Source of the DNA: Paenibacillus psychroresistens
Lineage (GTDB): Bacteria; Bacillota; Bacilli; Paenibacillales; NBRC-103111
Reading direction: 5' to 3'
NCBI RefSeq assembly: GCF_009728935.1
Contig: NZ_CP034235.1
Location: 7,341,501-7,405,500 of the forward strand
DNA: 64,000 bases
Shown here: positions 10,888 through 19,659 of the stretch, one piece after another
Position numbering within the stretch: the first letter of the stretch is position 1
Layout: each line of letters opens with the position of its first letter
Program-made: the position numbers and the translations under genes
Notes under the pieces: generated by a model
Database searches by the model: none
What the model was told of the DNA's origin: nothing
The model's input: the letters and a program-made list of their open reading frames with translations, nothing else

Positions 10888-11058
10888 TTATATAAGCTTT
10901 TTATTGTTAAGCCTGAGTTGACTTGGCGGATATCCAGTATGTTTTTTGAAAAGCCTGCTGAAATAGTAGGCATCATAATAGGCAACGCTTGTTGCCACTT
11001 CACTAATGGTATAACGTTTGTCCTCCGATAATTATTTGTTCAATTCGTTTCATTAGAA
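10888..11058 (-). pseudogene. AraC-family regulator, C-terminal HTH remnant
   Basis: On the minus strand one frame reads RMKRIEQII and, after a frameshift near 11030, a second frame reads RYTISEVATSVAYYDAYYF followed by SRLFKKHTGYPPSQLR. These are the linker and second helix-turn-helix of AraC regulators, including the diagnostic FSRLFKK-x-x-G-x-P-x-x-x-R pattern. No start or N-terminal domain is present, so this is a truncated and frameshifted relic. Confidence 0.8.
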
Positions 11059-11083
11059 TCCTACTCTCTCTACATTGCCCGTT

Positions 11084-11527
11084 TTATTCAAAAAACTTAA
11101 GATATACTTGTTCAGCTAGCGCTAAGAGCTCAGTGCGAAGTCCTTCACCTTCCATTTTAAATACAATTTGTCGAGCTGTTTCAAAATTCATCCTAACCAT
11201 TCCAGTCGTCTCAAAACCTTCTGGTATCTTTGTATATTTCTTTACTCGCGCCATAACAAAGATAGTGTATGTATCCGTACTTTCCCAGTACCATGAAGCA
11301 ATGGGTATTCTCAGCGATTCTAAAATAATACCCGCTTCTTCTATTGTCTCGCGATCTAAAGCAGTATGGATATCCTCATCATTTTCTATTCTTCCTCCAA
11401 CTGTAGTTAGAGCCTTTTCATTCTTATCCCAAACCATAACAATTAATCCATCATCGGTAATTGGAATACTATGTATGCCAGCAATTCTTTTATCAATAGG
11501 GAAAATACCATGTAGTGGTTGTAGCAT
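11084..11527 (-). CDS. Nudix hydrolase
   Basis: A 147-residue enzyme that would cleave a nucleoside-diphosphate-linked substrate. The complete Nudix box is present: GGRIENDEDIHTALDRETIE followed by EAGI, fitting G-x5-E-x7-RE-U-x-EE-x-G-U. The metal-binding glutamates are intact, so it should be active. The substrate is unknown. ATG at 11527 is chosen because AAAGGAGG lies six bases before it; the in-frame ATG at 11548 has no such site. Confidence 0.9.
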   Translation of the reverse strand: MLQPLHGIFPIDKRIAGIHSIPITDDGLIVMVWDKNEKALTTVGGRIENDEDIHTALDRETIEEAGIILESLRIPIASWYWESTDTYTIFVMARVKKYTKIPEGFETTGMVRMNFETARQIVFKMEGEGLRTELLALAEQVYLKFFE

Positions 11528-11625
11528 TTTTTCCTCCTTTGTTAGCATACGATTCTTAACTATATTCTAATTGTTTTCCTTCTTTTTAGAAACAATATAT
11601 AAACCTTTCGTCCATAAGACATTTA

Positions 11626-11700
11626 GCTAACAAATAAACACTAAATCTAACAAAATGCTCCTATATCTCAAGTCTTTAATAGATTATGATTTATTTATAT
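11626..11700 (+). promoter_or_regulatory. Conserved 75-bp leader of solute-binding gene, copy B
   Basis: Nearly identical to 2337-2411 (about 71-72 of 75 positions) and likewise directly upstream of a solute-binding lipoprotein gene. A short relative (TTATGATTTATTTATA) is also seen at 21861 with no binding-protein gene behind it. Confidence 0.55.
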
Positions 11701-11723
11701 CTAAAAAAAGAGGATGAGACAAA

Positions 11724-13076
11724 GTGAAGATTAAAAAAATGGTTGTGATTATTATCATACTCTTAATTGCTTTCACTTCGTCCGCATGCAACAAAGTTAA
11801 GGAAGCAACAGAGCCCGTTGAGATTCATTTCTTGGTTGACGTTCCTAAAAGCTTAGTTCCTTTAGGGCCTGATGCTACGTTTTACACCGATGCAGTTGAG
11901 AATTTCCACACGATAAACCCATTAATTACAGTCATTCTCGATTATTTACCTGAGTCGATAATTAAGAGAACAGAACAAGGAACTTTTTTTTCGTTCTTGC
12001 CAGATGATACTGAAAAGTTGCTTGAAAGCAAGGAATCACCAGATATCCTTGGGATTTCTTTGGCCGACCTCTCAGTAATAGATAAAAAAGGACTATTATT
12101 TGATTTATTGAAAATATCTGGCTCAGAAAAAATAGATATTAATAAGCAGATACTCGGACTAGCAACGCGAGATGGCAAACTGCTTACAATACCCTTTGCA
12201 GCCCATTCAAGTGCTATTCTATTTAATAAAGAGCTTTTCGATGCAGCAAACACACCCTATCCACAAGGTAATTGGACCTGGGAACAATTTAGAGAAATTT
12301 CGAAGGTAGTCAATCCAACAAAAGGACCTTTATTAAATTACACGATTGACACTCTTGATTTACTGCTAGGAAGTCTGGAAAAAGGGCTGCTATCACCCGA
12401 TAAAACGACTTCAGTTGGGTATTTAGATAGTCCAGAGGCAGTTCGTACCATTCAGTGGTTAAATGCTTATTACCATGATAGTGGACAGATTACACCAATC
12501 AATGGAGGTATCTTTCCGCAATTTGATGGTCATCAAATCGGGATGATTCTCGGTGGCATGGGTACTACATTTTCTACTTTTATGGGGGATAATGCAAGTA
12601 AATTAGGCGTTGCTCCCTTGCCTCATTTCGCAGATGGAAAGCGCGCCAACCCAACATCTTTTATTGGATTCGGGATATCTCAGAACAGCAAGCACCCTCA
12701 GGAAGCTTGGGAATTCATTAAGTATCTCACTCTATCTAAGAATGCTGATTCAATTAAGTTTGCAGGGAGAACTTTGGCAACAAGCAAGCTAATGGCTGAA
12801 GCTGTAGGTCAAAACTCAGATCCGGTCAAAAGTGTTTACGTTGGTGAGCTTAGCTATGCAACGATTTCAACGGACTACAGTTTTTTCAAAACATGGAATG
12901 AAGATAAAGATTTAACGGAACAATTTGAAAAGCTTCTTACGACAAAAGATGAAGATATCCCTGCAAAACTTCACGAACTTGCATTGAAAATTGACCAAGC
13001 GCTTAAAAAAGCTAACAGTGTTAGTGATGATCAACAAACAAACAATACAAATATTCCTGTAAAGGACGATAAGTAA
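11724..13076 (+). CDS. ABC transporter extracellular solute-binding lipoprotein
   Basis: A 450-residue family 1 solute-binding protein, the intact paralogue of 2435-3772. The signal peptide has lipobox TSSAC (Cys at 22), so the mature protein is lipid-anchored outside the membrane. The body has typical features of sugar-binding members such as LLTIPFAAHSSAILFNKELF and the late HPQEAWEFIKYLT motif. It starts with GTG, AGAGG ten bases before. No permease or ATPase genes are adjacent, so it would have to work with a transporter elsewhere or act as an orphan sensor. A GGCCGG-family terminator follows. Confidence 0.9.
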   Translation: MKIKKMVVIIIILLIAFTSSACNKVKEATEPVEIHFLVDVPKSLVPLGPDATFYTDAVENFHTINPLITVILDYLPESIIKRTEQGTFFSFLPDDTEKLLESKESPDILGISLADLSVIDKKGLLFDLLKISGSEKIDINKQILGLATRDGKLLTIPFAAHSSAILFNKELFDAANTPYPQGNWTWEQFREISKVVNPTKGPLLNYTIDTLDLLLGSLEKGLLSPDKTTSVGYLDSPEAVRTIQWLNAYYHDSGQITPINGGIFPQFDGHQIGMILGGMGTTFSTFMGDNASKLGVAPLPHFADGKRANPTSFIGFGISQNSKHPQEAWEFIKYLTLSKNADSIKFAGRTLATSKLMAEAVGQNSDPVKSVYVGELSYATISTDYSFFKTWNEDKDLTEQFEKLLTTKDEDIPAKLHELALKIDQALKKANSVSDDQQTNNTNIPVKDDK

Positions 13077-13111
13077 ATGGCCTTGAGTAGATTTATCTAT
13101 ATATGCAGATC

Positions 13112-13154
13112 AAAGGCCGGTGACACCTAGAACAAGGTGCCTCCCGGCCTTTGG
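13112..13154 (+). terminator. Terminator hairpin of the dispersed GGCCGG family
   Basis: Stem AAAGGCCGGTGACACCT / AGGTGCCTCCCGGCCTTT, close relative of the hairpin at 3778 behind the paralogous gene. Confidence 0.85.
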
Positions 13155-13196
13155 TTTATATACTCAGTCATATGGCAAGAACATTACAACATCTTA

Positions 13197-14093
13197 CTAG
13201 CATTGAACGGATTGTTTTATGATATTTGTCTTAAACGGACTCTCTTCCCAAGGTACTATTTTAATACGATTTCCATCAGGATCAATGATTTGGAAGCTCA
13301 TTTGACCAGAATCCGTTTTACCTTCCGTTTCCATGATTATGTGGCCCTTACTTGTAAGATGCTCATGCAGAGCGGCAGTATCATTGGCTTGTAGAACAAG
13401 GCATTCTCGTATTTGACCAGCGTTATTCTTGAAATGCAGAGCCGTACTTCTCTCATGACGAAACAAAAAGAAACCAAATTCTTGCACATCCAAGTAACCA
13501 AATCTGATCTTGTAAAACGGGCCTGTTTTTACAATGGCTAATTGATCATCAGGCTCACGAATTAACTGAAATCCCAGGACATCCGTATAAAACCGTGCGG
13601 ACTTATGTACATCTGATACGGGAATTTCAAGATTGAAAATCGCTTCAACCCTTTCATGATCAGCAGGTGACTCTCCATCATTGGCTTGAATTTGAATAAT
13701 ATTGCCAGAGGGATCCGTTGCCTCAAAGAAACGACCACACCCATCATCCTCTTGATCAGCATGCGACAACGTGACATTTACCCCCGCATGTATCATCTTA
13801 TCCCTAATCCCTTCCAAATTGGATGCGTGCATCATTACCATGCTGCGTAAACGACCATCCTTTTCGTAATTCAACCGATGACTAGACTCTGTCCTTGTTA
13901 AAACCAGAGTTGGGTGAACAGTTATTCCATTTTCCAACACCGCTAGTTCCGCACTAGAGTTAGTTTGCTTCAATAAGCTTAATTCTAGATACTCCGTGTA
14001 CCAAATTACTGAAGCCGTTAGATCCATTACCGGCAAATGAATCGCAAGCAACCGCATTATTTTATCTTGTTCATGACGAAAGGTAAATTCCAT
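13197..14093 (-). CDS. Two-domain VOC (glyoxalase/bleomycin-resistance type) protein
   Basis: A 298-residue protein made of two vicinal-oxygen-chelate halves. The first runs from about residue 17 (MRLLAIHLPVMDLTASVIWYTE) to FFEATDPSGNIIQIQ, the second from FNLEIPVSDVHKSARFYTDVLG to FQIIDPDGNRIKIV. The DPSGN/DPDGN ends carry the usual metal-ligand position. The substrate is unknown. The ATG at 14093 has GGGGGAG just upstream and is preferred to 14120. No linked regulator is seen. Confidence 0.85.
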   Translation of the reverse strand: MEFTFRHEQDKIMRLLAIHLPVMDLTASVIWYTEYLELSLLKQTNSSAELAVLENGITVHPTLVLTRTESSHRLNYEKDGRLRSMVMMHASNLEGIRDKMIHAGVNVTLSHADQEDDGCGRFFEATDPSGNIIQIQANDGESPADHERVEAIFNLEIPVSDVHKSARFYTDVLGFQLIREPDDQLAIVKTGPFYKIRFGYLDVQEFGFFLFRHERSTALHFKNNAGQIRECLVLQANDTAALHEHLTSKGHIIMETEGKTDSGQMSFQIIDPDGNRIKIVPWEESPFKTNIIKQSVQC

Positions 14094-14239
14094 ACTTCTC
14101 CCCCTCATTTTTGAATTCAATATAAGAAACGATATTTATCCTCCAAACCAAACATGTAATTCAAAACTGCTGAATGATCATCCCCAGGGAATAACTCAAC
14201 CCAGGCCAATTGCCTGTCCACCTCGCTACCTTGCCGAAT

Positions 14240-14902
14240 CTACACTTGCCCTTCCCATTCTTTGTAAAACTGCTCGATGTATTGCTCCATATAAAGGTGC
14301 CGCTCTTCAGCAATTCGTCTAGCAGAAGAAGTATTTACACGATCCTTGAGCTTTAGAAGCTTTTCATGAAAATGATTAATAGCCGTACTCTTATCATGCC
14401 GATACTCCCCAGCTGTCATTGAGTTCCGAGGTGGTAACTGCGGGTCATGAATGGGATGACCTATCCATCCGGCATATAGGAACGTTCTGGCAATCGCTAT
14501 CGCGCCGATAGCGTCGAGTCGATCAGCATCTTGCACCACTTTACCTTCCAATGAACGCATTGGCGGATTTGTCCCGGCATTATAGGACATGGTAGAGATG
14601 ATTTCCATAATGTGCTGGCGCTCCTCATCTGACGTGGGTTGTCCCTCGAGCCACTCGCGTACTTTGCGAAGTCCGCTCTCCTTCGAGTCATTGAGCTTCT
14701 CGTCCGCAACATCGTGTAGAAGCGCAGCGATCGTACAAATGAAAGCATCCGCGCTTTCTTCTTGAGCCAACCTCTTCGCCATCTGTACTACACGATGGAT
14801 ATGCCACCAATCATGGCCAGTCGGATCGTTTTCCAGTTCTGATCTACAAAATCGTTCAGCCGCACTTATTATTTCTTCTTGTTCGTTTAGTCGAAGATCC
14901 AC
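14240..14902 (-). CDS. HD-domain metal-dependent phosphohydrolase
   Basis: A 220-residue enzyme of the YedJ-like HD group. Metal ligands are visible as DPTGHDWWHIHRV (first His), LLHDVADEK (the HD pair) and QDADRLDAIGAI (final Asp). Family members hydrolyse phosphate esters of nucleotides; the substrate is not known. It lies 146 bp upstream of the VOC gene with the same orientation, too far for obvious coupling. ATG at 14902 follows a weak purine stretch. Confidence 0.88.
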   Translation of the reverse strand: MDLRLNEQEEIISAAERFCRSELENDPTGHDWWHIHRVVQMAKRLAQEESADAFICTIAALLHDVADEKLNDSKESGLRKVREWLEGQPTSDEERQHIMEIISTMSYNAGTNPPMRSLEGKVVQDADRLDAIGAIAIARTFLYAGWIGHPIHDPQLPPRNSMTAGEYRHDKSTAINHFHEKLLKLKDRVNTSSARRIAEERHLYMEQYIEQFYKEWEGQV

Positions 14903-14977
14903 TGTAATCTACACATCCTTATCCTAATTAATTAGAACCCTTTAGGTGCACTAATCATCCTTTGCTCTTGAACATCT

Positions 14978-15667
14978 TTACTCATCAAAAGAGGTGAAGA
15001 AAACATCCTTAAGAATCAACTTAGCTTTTTTAAGGCTCCGTGTATCCAGTTGTTTAAGCATATCTACGATATCATTCATTTCCTCGCCTTCCGTTGATCC
15101 CGGATGTTCCTTGATGTGGATTGAACTCTCTTCCTCAGACTTTGCAGGAACGAATTCCGAATTAACCCAAGACGCCTCCAAGGTATCCTCAAGGCCTTTG
15201 ATAAGGAATAACAATTCATTCGTATCATATCTCTGAAGAAAACGATTTATTCCAATACCCATCTGCTTATGCAGGGCTTGATGCAAATCGAATATTTCTT
15301 TTCCCAAAGGAGTTGTGTGAAAGAGAATTTCTTTTTTATTATCTAAGAGAAATTCTGTGCCGATAATTTTCTGTTGAACTAATCTTCTAGTGATCTTGGA
15401 CACACTGCCTTTTGGAATTCCAAATTGCTTCGAGATGGAAGTACCATTCACCGGCTCCAGCTGTCCAATAGCATCTATTACATGAAGCATCATGACCGTG
15501 GACTCTTTGAGAAAATCGATAATAACGGGATTGCTGCAGTTCTGGATCAACCAGACCTGCTCTTCGTCATCCTCCGATTGAAACCGCTTCTGTAATTTAG
15601 GAATGGTCTCCATCAATTTTTTTATTAAAAAATCCTTATCAGGCAAATTTTCAAAAGAGTGCATCAT
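14978..15667 (-). CDS. MarR-type winged-helix regulator
   Basis: A 229-residue regulator. The core (MLHVIDAIGQLEPVNGTSIS, then FGIPKGSVSKITRRLVQQKI and a wing with ILFHTTPLGKEIFD) is a MarR winged helix, flanked by extra N- and C-terminal helices that make it longer than the usual 140-170 residues. The ATG at 15667 is preceded by AAGGAG. It is divergent from the flavodoxin-type oxidoreductase, and twin palindromic boxes lie between them, so it very likely represses both genes. Confidence 0.85.
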   Translation of the reverse strand: MMHSFENLPDKDFLIKKLMETIPKLQKRFQSEDDEEQVWLIQNCSNPVIIDFLKESTVMMLHVIDAIGQLEPVNGTSISKQFGIPKGSVSKITRRLVQQKIIGTEFLLDNKKEILFHTTPLGKEIFDLHQALHKQMGIGINRFLQRYDTNELLFLIKGLEDTLEASWVNSEFVPAKSEEESSIHIKEHPGSTEGEEMNDIVDMLKQLDTRSLKKAKLILKDVFFTSFDE

Positions 15668-15729
15668 TGAACAGTCTCCTTGTAAGCTCATCTTATACTC
15701 AGTGTAACAAAAACCATAAAAGATATAAA

Positions 15730-15815
15730 GTTTCTTAGAAACAATATTGACAGCAAGGAAACATAAATGTATTATTATTTCCAAGGTTACTATTTTATTT
15801 CTTGGAAACAATATT
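15730..15815. promoter_or_regulatory. Twin operator boxes between marR-like and oxidoreductase genes
   Basis: Two copies of TTTCTTRGAAACAATATT at 15731-15748 and 15798-15815. Each contains the palindrome GTTTC-TTA-GAAAC (second copy ATTTC-TTG-GAAAC). A further inverted relative, ATTTCCAAGG, lies at about 15777. The first box is near the marR-like start and the second 20 bp before the oxidoreductase start, the expected positions for repression of both. Confidence 0.75.
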
Positions 15816-15834
15816 TTAACGATGAGGTGTGTGT

Positions 15835-16455
15835 ATGAATATTGTAATTATCTTCGATCATCCGTATGGGGCGTCCGCTTCCGACAATGTTCCAAACCAC
15901 AGGAGTTATTCCGCGGCTTTATTGGCCGCTGTGATGCGTGGCCTTACCACAAAGGGTCACAAGATTGATCTTATTGATTTATATACCGATGGATTTAATC
16001 CAGTTATGTCTGCCGAAGACCTTGCCTCATGGCGGCAAAAGAAGACCAACGATCCTCTCATATCCGATTACCAACAACGTCTTATTGCAGCAAATCATAT
16101 CGTCTTCCTCTTCCCGATCTGGTGGGAATCAATGCCTGCTCTTACTAAAGGATTCCTCGATAAGGTATTCGTTAAAGGGATTATTTATAAGGAATCTAAA
16201 CCGGGGCGTCCATTTATTAGTCTGCTTCCTAACATTAAAGGGGTTACCTTGTTGACAGTAATGAGCACTCCGGACTTCATCTATCGCTGGATATTTGGAA
16301 ATCCAATCACCAAGATTCTATTCCGTGGTACTTTTCGCAAAATGGGAATCCGCCGCAATCTCCGCTGGTATAATTATACTGGCATGGAAGATCGCAGCTT
16401 AGAGACAAGAATGCTATATCTTGAAAAGACAGAGCAGCGGTTCGCTCGACTTTAA
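15835..16455 (+). CDS. NAD(P)H dehydrogenase (quinone)-type flavoprotein
   Basis: A 206-residue flavodoxin-fold oxidoreductase (NQO/MdaB/Kef-accessory group). It starts MNIVIIFDHP, has the flavin-contacting FLFPIWWESMPALTKGFLDK motif and a following VFVKGIIY stretch. Such enzymes make two-electron reductions of quinones and protect from electrophiles, which suits control by the divergent MarR-type gene. ATG at 15835 is chosen over GTG at 15829; GAGGTG lies just upstream. The stop codon abuts the R0 repeat relic. Confidence 0.88.
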   Translation: MNIVIIFDHPYGASASDNVPNHRSYSAALLAAVMRGLTTKGHKIDLIDLYTDGFNPVMSAEDLASWRQKKTNDPLISDYQQRLIAANHIVFLFPIWWESMPALTKGFLDKVFVKGIIYKESKPGRPFISLLPNIKGVTLLTVMSTPDFIYRWIFGNPITKILFRGTFRKMGIRRNLRWYNYTGMEDRSLETRMLYLEKTEQRFARL

Positions 16456-16498
16456 GGGTTCTGTAAGTACTTTCACTAATTCAATCACTCCAGCTACC
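16456..16498 (-). repeat. R0: short relic of the sseA-tail repeat
   Basis: CACTAATTCAATCACTCCA at 16474-16492 matches the 19-bp core of the sseA 3' end at 17 positions, and the following GCTACC also matches sseA. Read on the minus strand it encodes GSWSD and then TGA in place of the next Trp. The left half (GGGTTCTGTAAGTACTTTCA) matches parts of R5 and R6. Confidence 0.65.
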
Positions 16499-16887
16499 TA
16501 CGCCTTCTGCAAATCTGTCTTCCATTGTATATAGAGGCTTGCAGGTGCATACACATTAATGATATTTTCTGAGGCTACATAAGTTCCCTCCGTGTCTCGA
16601 CCGATCATTTGCTGAAATTCTGCTTTATCTGTATATACGTGGACTAACGTCTTGTTCGCAGATTCATATTGAAATAGGTTAGTGATTCGCATGTAATTTG
16701 CTTCTAATGCTTCTGCTAGCATAGATATCGCTTGTCTTTTATCCGCATTCGAATCCGGACTATAAAATTGACCATGCTCCGTTTCCTTGATGAGAGGCAA
16801 ATCGCCAACTGTTTTTTCGCCCGTGCATGCAGATACTAAAATTGACATAATAAATAGGATTCCTAGCGTAAATGAACTCCATCTCAT
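16498..16887 (-). CDS. Truncated lipoprotein, possible peptidase fragment
   Basis: A 129-residue secreted lipoprotein with signal and lipobox LVSAC, then a soluble part containing VHVYTDKAEFQQMIG and TYVASENIINVYAP. That pattern resembles the N-terminal part of peptidase-MA-like zinc proteins, in which the HExxH helix follows shortly after. Here the protein stops at ...WKTDLQKA just where the R0 repeat begins, so the catalytic half seems to have been lost by a rearrangement at that repeat. The start at 16887 fits the signal peptide; GGAGG lies 11 bases upstream. Confidence 0.6.
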   Translation of the reverse strand: MRWSSFTLGILFIMSILVSACTGEKTVGDLPLIKETEHGQFYSPDSNADKRQAISMLAEALEANYMRITNLFQYESANKTLVHVYTDKAEFQQMIGRDTEGTYVASENIINVYAPASLYIQWKTDLQKA

Positions 16888-17063
16888 TTGAACTTGTACC
16901 TCCAGTAAAATAAATCCAATTATAGCATATCGTTGCATCACGATCTTCCCCTATGTTTTTTTCTTCGCAATTCTTCTTCTCTTAACCTCGTCCGTAACTA
17001 TCCGCTATTTCCAACGTACAAGAACAAAAGCACAACATTTCGAAGCGAACGGAGGCGTTACAC

Positions 17064-17780
17064 TTGCAATTGACTCTGGACAACATCATCAAGAAATTCG
17101 GCGACAAAGAGGTGCTTCAAGGCGTTGAATTCAGATTCCAGAAAGGAAAGATTTATGGACTGCTCGGCCGTAACGGAGTCGGGAAGACGACGCTGTTCAA
17201 CTGTTTGAGCGGCGAGACGAAAATGGATGGGGGACAAGCTCATCTTGAGGTAAATGGCGTTGTACGGGAGCTCCGTGAAGAGGACGTCGGATATGTGTAC
17301 TCGTTGCCGATTTTGCCTGAGTTTCTGACTGGCTATGAATTCATTAAGTTCTTCATGGATATTAATCAGGACAAACGGCAGCCTGCCACCAGCATCGATA
17401 CTTATTTTGAGATCTTAAGCATGGCGAAGGATGACCAGCACAGGCTGATCAAGAGTTACTCCCACGGGATGAAAAATAAAATTCAGATGCTGCTGCTCCT
17501 GATTACGAAACCGCCGATTATTCTGCTCGACGAGCCGCTAACCTCCTTCGACGTCATCGTGGCGTTAGAGATGAAAAATATGTTGCGTGAGATGAAGCGT
17601 GATCATATTCTCATTTTCTCCACCCATATTTTACAGCTTGCTTCCGATTTATGCGATGAGCTTGTTGTGCTGAACAATGGCCGTCTGTCCGCCGTTCCAG
17701 CCGAGCTGTTGCACAGTCCGGAATTCGAACAGCGCATTATCCATTTGCTAAAGGATGATCACCATGCTGAGAACGCTTAA
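17064..17780 (+). CDS. ABC transporter ATP-binding protein
   Basis: A 238-residue cytoplasmic ATPase. Walker A is GRNGVGKTT, the signature is the variant YSHGMKNK in place of LSGGQ, Walker B is IILLDEP with following LTSFD, and the H-loop is FSTHIL. The start is TTG with GGAGG eight bases upstream. It overlaps the start of the membrane gene that follows, so the pair forms a two-gene exporter or membrane-remodelling system. Substrate unknown. Base composition is more GC-rich than the neighbouring AT-rich lipoprotein genes. Confidence 0.92.
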   Translation: MQLTLDNIIKKFGDKEVLQGVEFRFQKGKIYGLLGRNGVGKTTLFNCLSGETKMDGGQAHLEVNGVVRELREEDVGYVYSLPILPEFLTGYEFIKFFMDINQDKRQPATSIDTYFEILSMAKDDQHRLIKSYSHGMKNKIQMLLLLITKPPIILLDEPLTSFDVIVALEMKNMLREMKRDHILIFSTHILQLASDLCDELVVLNNGRLSAVPAELLHSPEFEQRIIHLLKDDHHAENA

Positions 17781-19368
17781 TACGCTGCTTGCCATCCGGA
17801 CATCCTCGGCAGCCAACCGGTTTATTTATTACGCGCAGAAGCTTCCGCTGATCGGCAGACGGATACCGGACACCGTCTACGCCAAATTGCATGTCAAAAA
17901 AACCGTTACCATCATCGCACTCATTCTGAATGTCCTTTGGGGACTGTTTTCCAAGGTAGCATATACAGGTCTGTTCGTTTACTTGCCTGCCGTTGTACTG
18001 AATCGGTCGCTGCCTCAGGGAGATCAACTGCAGCTGTTTTTGCACATTTTCTTGCTGCTTAGCTTTGTCGCGGCGGGTATTACCTCTGCCTCCGTGCTAG
18101 AGCCGAAACGGGAGAAATATATCGCCGTGAAGCTAATGCGACTTTCGCCAGCCACGTATATGCGGACTTCGCTCAGTTACCGCTACTGTACATATTTTGT
18201 CTATTATATTCCTGCACTGCTAATCTTTACTTCCTTGCTGGACGCCTCTATCACGCAAGCGCTGGCGTTGGCTCTGACAATCACATTTTGGCGGGTATTC
18301 TGCGAGTATATGCATCTGAAGTTGTTTGAGAAAACCGGTGTGGTGCTGATCCGAAACAACTTGATTATTTGGTTAATCATCGGACTTTGCTATACGGCCG
18401 CTTATACGCCGCTACTCCTCCATTGGACGCCAAATAGCGGCTCGCTGCTAATTGGTTTGCCTACTGTTCTCGTCATTACGGCATTGGGCATTTTCGCTGC
18501 GGTGCGGCTGGCGCGGTATCCCGATTACCGAACGGCAGTAGACGTTGCAACGAAACGGGACGATCCACTGCTGGATATCGGGCGCATGATGTCAGATGCA
18601 CAGAAAACGAGTGTCCGATCCAAAGATAGCGATTACGCTTCGGCGACGATACAGGCCGACAAGTTCAAAACAAAGGAAGGCTATGCTTATCTGAATGCAC
18701 TTTTTTTCGCACGGCATCGCAGCCTGATCAAGCAACCGGTCTATAAAAGACTAGCAATCATTGGCGTTGTAAGCGTTGCGGGCATAGTCTTTGCAGCGCT
18801 GGACAGTCAACCTACTACCCTTTTGAGTGCAAACTTGGGGATTGTCCTTCCTTTTCTGGTTTTAATTTTGAACTTCCTGACTGTAGGGGAAAAGGTGTGC
18901 CGCGCCATATTTTACAACTGCGACCTCAGCCTGCTGCATTACAGCTTCTACCGGAACGCCGCGAACCAGCATTTCCGCATCCGCCTGTACCGAATCATTG
19001 GGCTGAATCTGACGATCGCCGCTGCTCTCGGAGCTGCGCTGACGCTGATTGTCCTAGCAGCCGGCGAGCCACTAAACTTGGATTTGCTCCTGCTGTGGGT
19101 GTGCGTGTTGGTGCTGTCCGTTTTCTTCTCCGTCCATCATCTGTTGATGTACTATATCTTTCAGCCCTACTCGACCGAACTGAATGTGAAAAATCCTTTC
19201 TTTTATCTCGTGAACATTGTGGTGTCCTCGGCATCCGGGATCAGTATAGTAGTGAAAGCCCCAGCGCTCCCATTTACTATTGCAGTCGTGATTATAACAC
19301 TCGTTTACTTGGCCGCTGCGCTCATTCTCGTACGCAGATTCGGTCATCGCATCTTCAGGGTGAAATGA
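17764..19368 (+). CDS. ABC transporter permease, large polytopic
   Basis: A membrane protein of about 534 residues with ten or more hydrophobic segments in two halves separated by a hydrophilic stretch (about residues 255-310). It is the membrane partner of the ATPase it overlaps. ATG codons at 17755 and 17764 are both possible; the second gives a more usual 17-base overlap. I do not recognise the specific family; exporter permeases of this size occur next to single ATPases in Firmicutes. Confidence 0.8.
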   Translation: MLRTLNTLLAIRTSSAANRFIYYAQKLPLIGRRIPDTVYAKLHVKKTVTIIALILNVLWGLFSKVAYTGLFVYLPAVVLNRSLPQGDQLQLFLHIFLLLSFVAAGITSASVLEPKREKYIAVKLMRLSPATYMRTSLSYRYCTYFVYYIPALLIFTSLLDASITQALALALTITFWRVFCEYMHLKLFEKTGVVLIRNNLIIWLIIGLCYTAAYTPLLLHWTPNSGSLLIGLPTVLVITALGIFAAVRLARYPDYRTAVDVATKRDDPLLDIGRMMSDAQKTSVRSKDSDYASATIQADKFKTKEGYAYLNALFFARHRSLIKQPVYKRLAIIGVVSVAGIVFAALDSQPTTLLSANLGIVLPFLVLILNFLTVGEKVCRAIFYNCDLSLLHYSFYRNAANQHFRIRLYRIIGLNLTIAAALGAALTLIVLAAGEPLNLDLLLLWVCVLVLSVFFSVHHLLMYYIFQPYSTELNVKNPFFYLVNIVVSSASGISIVVKAPALPFTIAVVIITLVYLAAALILVRRFGHRIFRVK

Positions 19369-19484
19369 CTGACGCTTTTTTACAAAAACAGTATCTATTA
19401 ATCCATATTACTTCGAAACTCGATGACTTGATATACTTCGCAAGTATGCAGTGCCCAAAAGAGCCCGATAAAGAAACTCTATAT

Positions 19485-19537
19485 AGAACATGCAGATATA
19501 ACTCTGAGTATAGAGTTTACGACTGTATGTTCTTTTT
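19485..19537 (+). terminator. Terminator of the ABC operon
   Basis: Stem AGAACATGCAG / CTGTATGTTCT with TTTTT tail. An alternative inner pairing, AAACTCTAT with ATAGAGTTT, overlaps it (from 19475), so two mutually exclusive structures are possible. Confidence 0.65.
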
Positions 19538-19659
19538 GACTTATTGTAAATAGTACTATTCAATTGAACTATTTCATGATATAGTTAATTTTTGGCAATT
19601 TTTGTATAACTATCCGTATAATCCTGAATTACTACATTTAACAAAAGGAGTATATTCTT

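Noticed and set aside
18897..19553. 218-codon plus-strand frame
   Set aside because: Alternative frame inside the ABC permease gene, running past its end; the permease frame has the membrane pattern.
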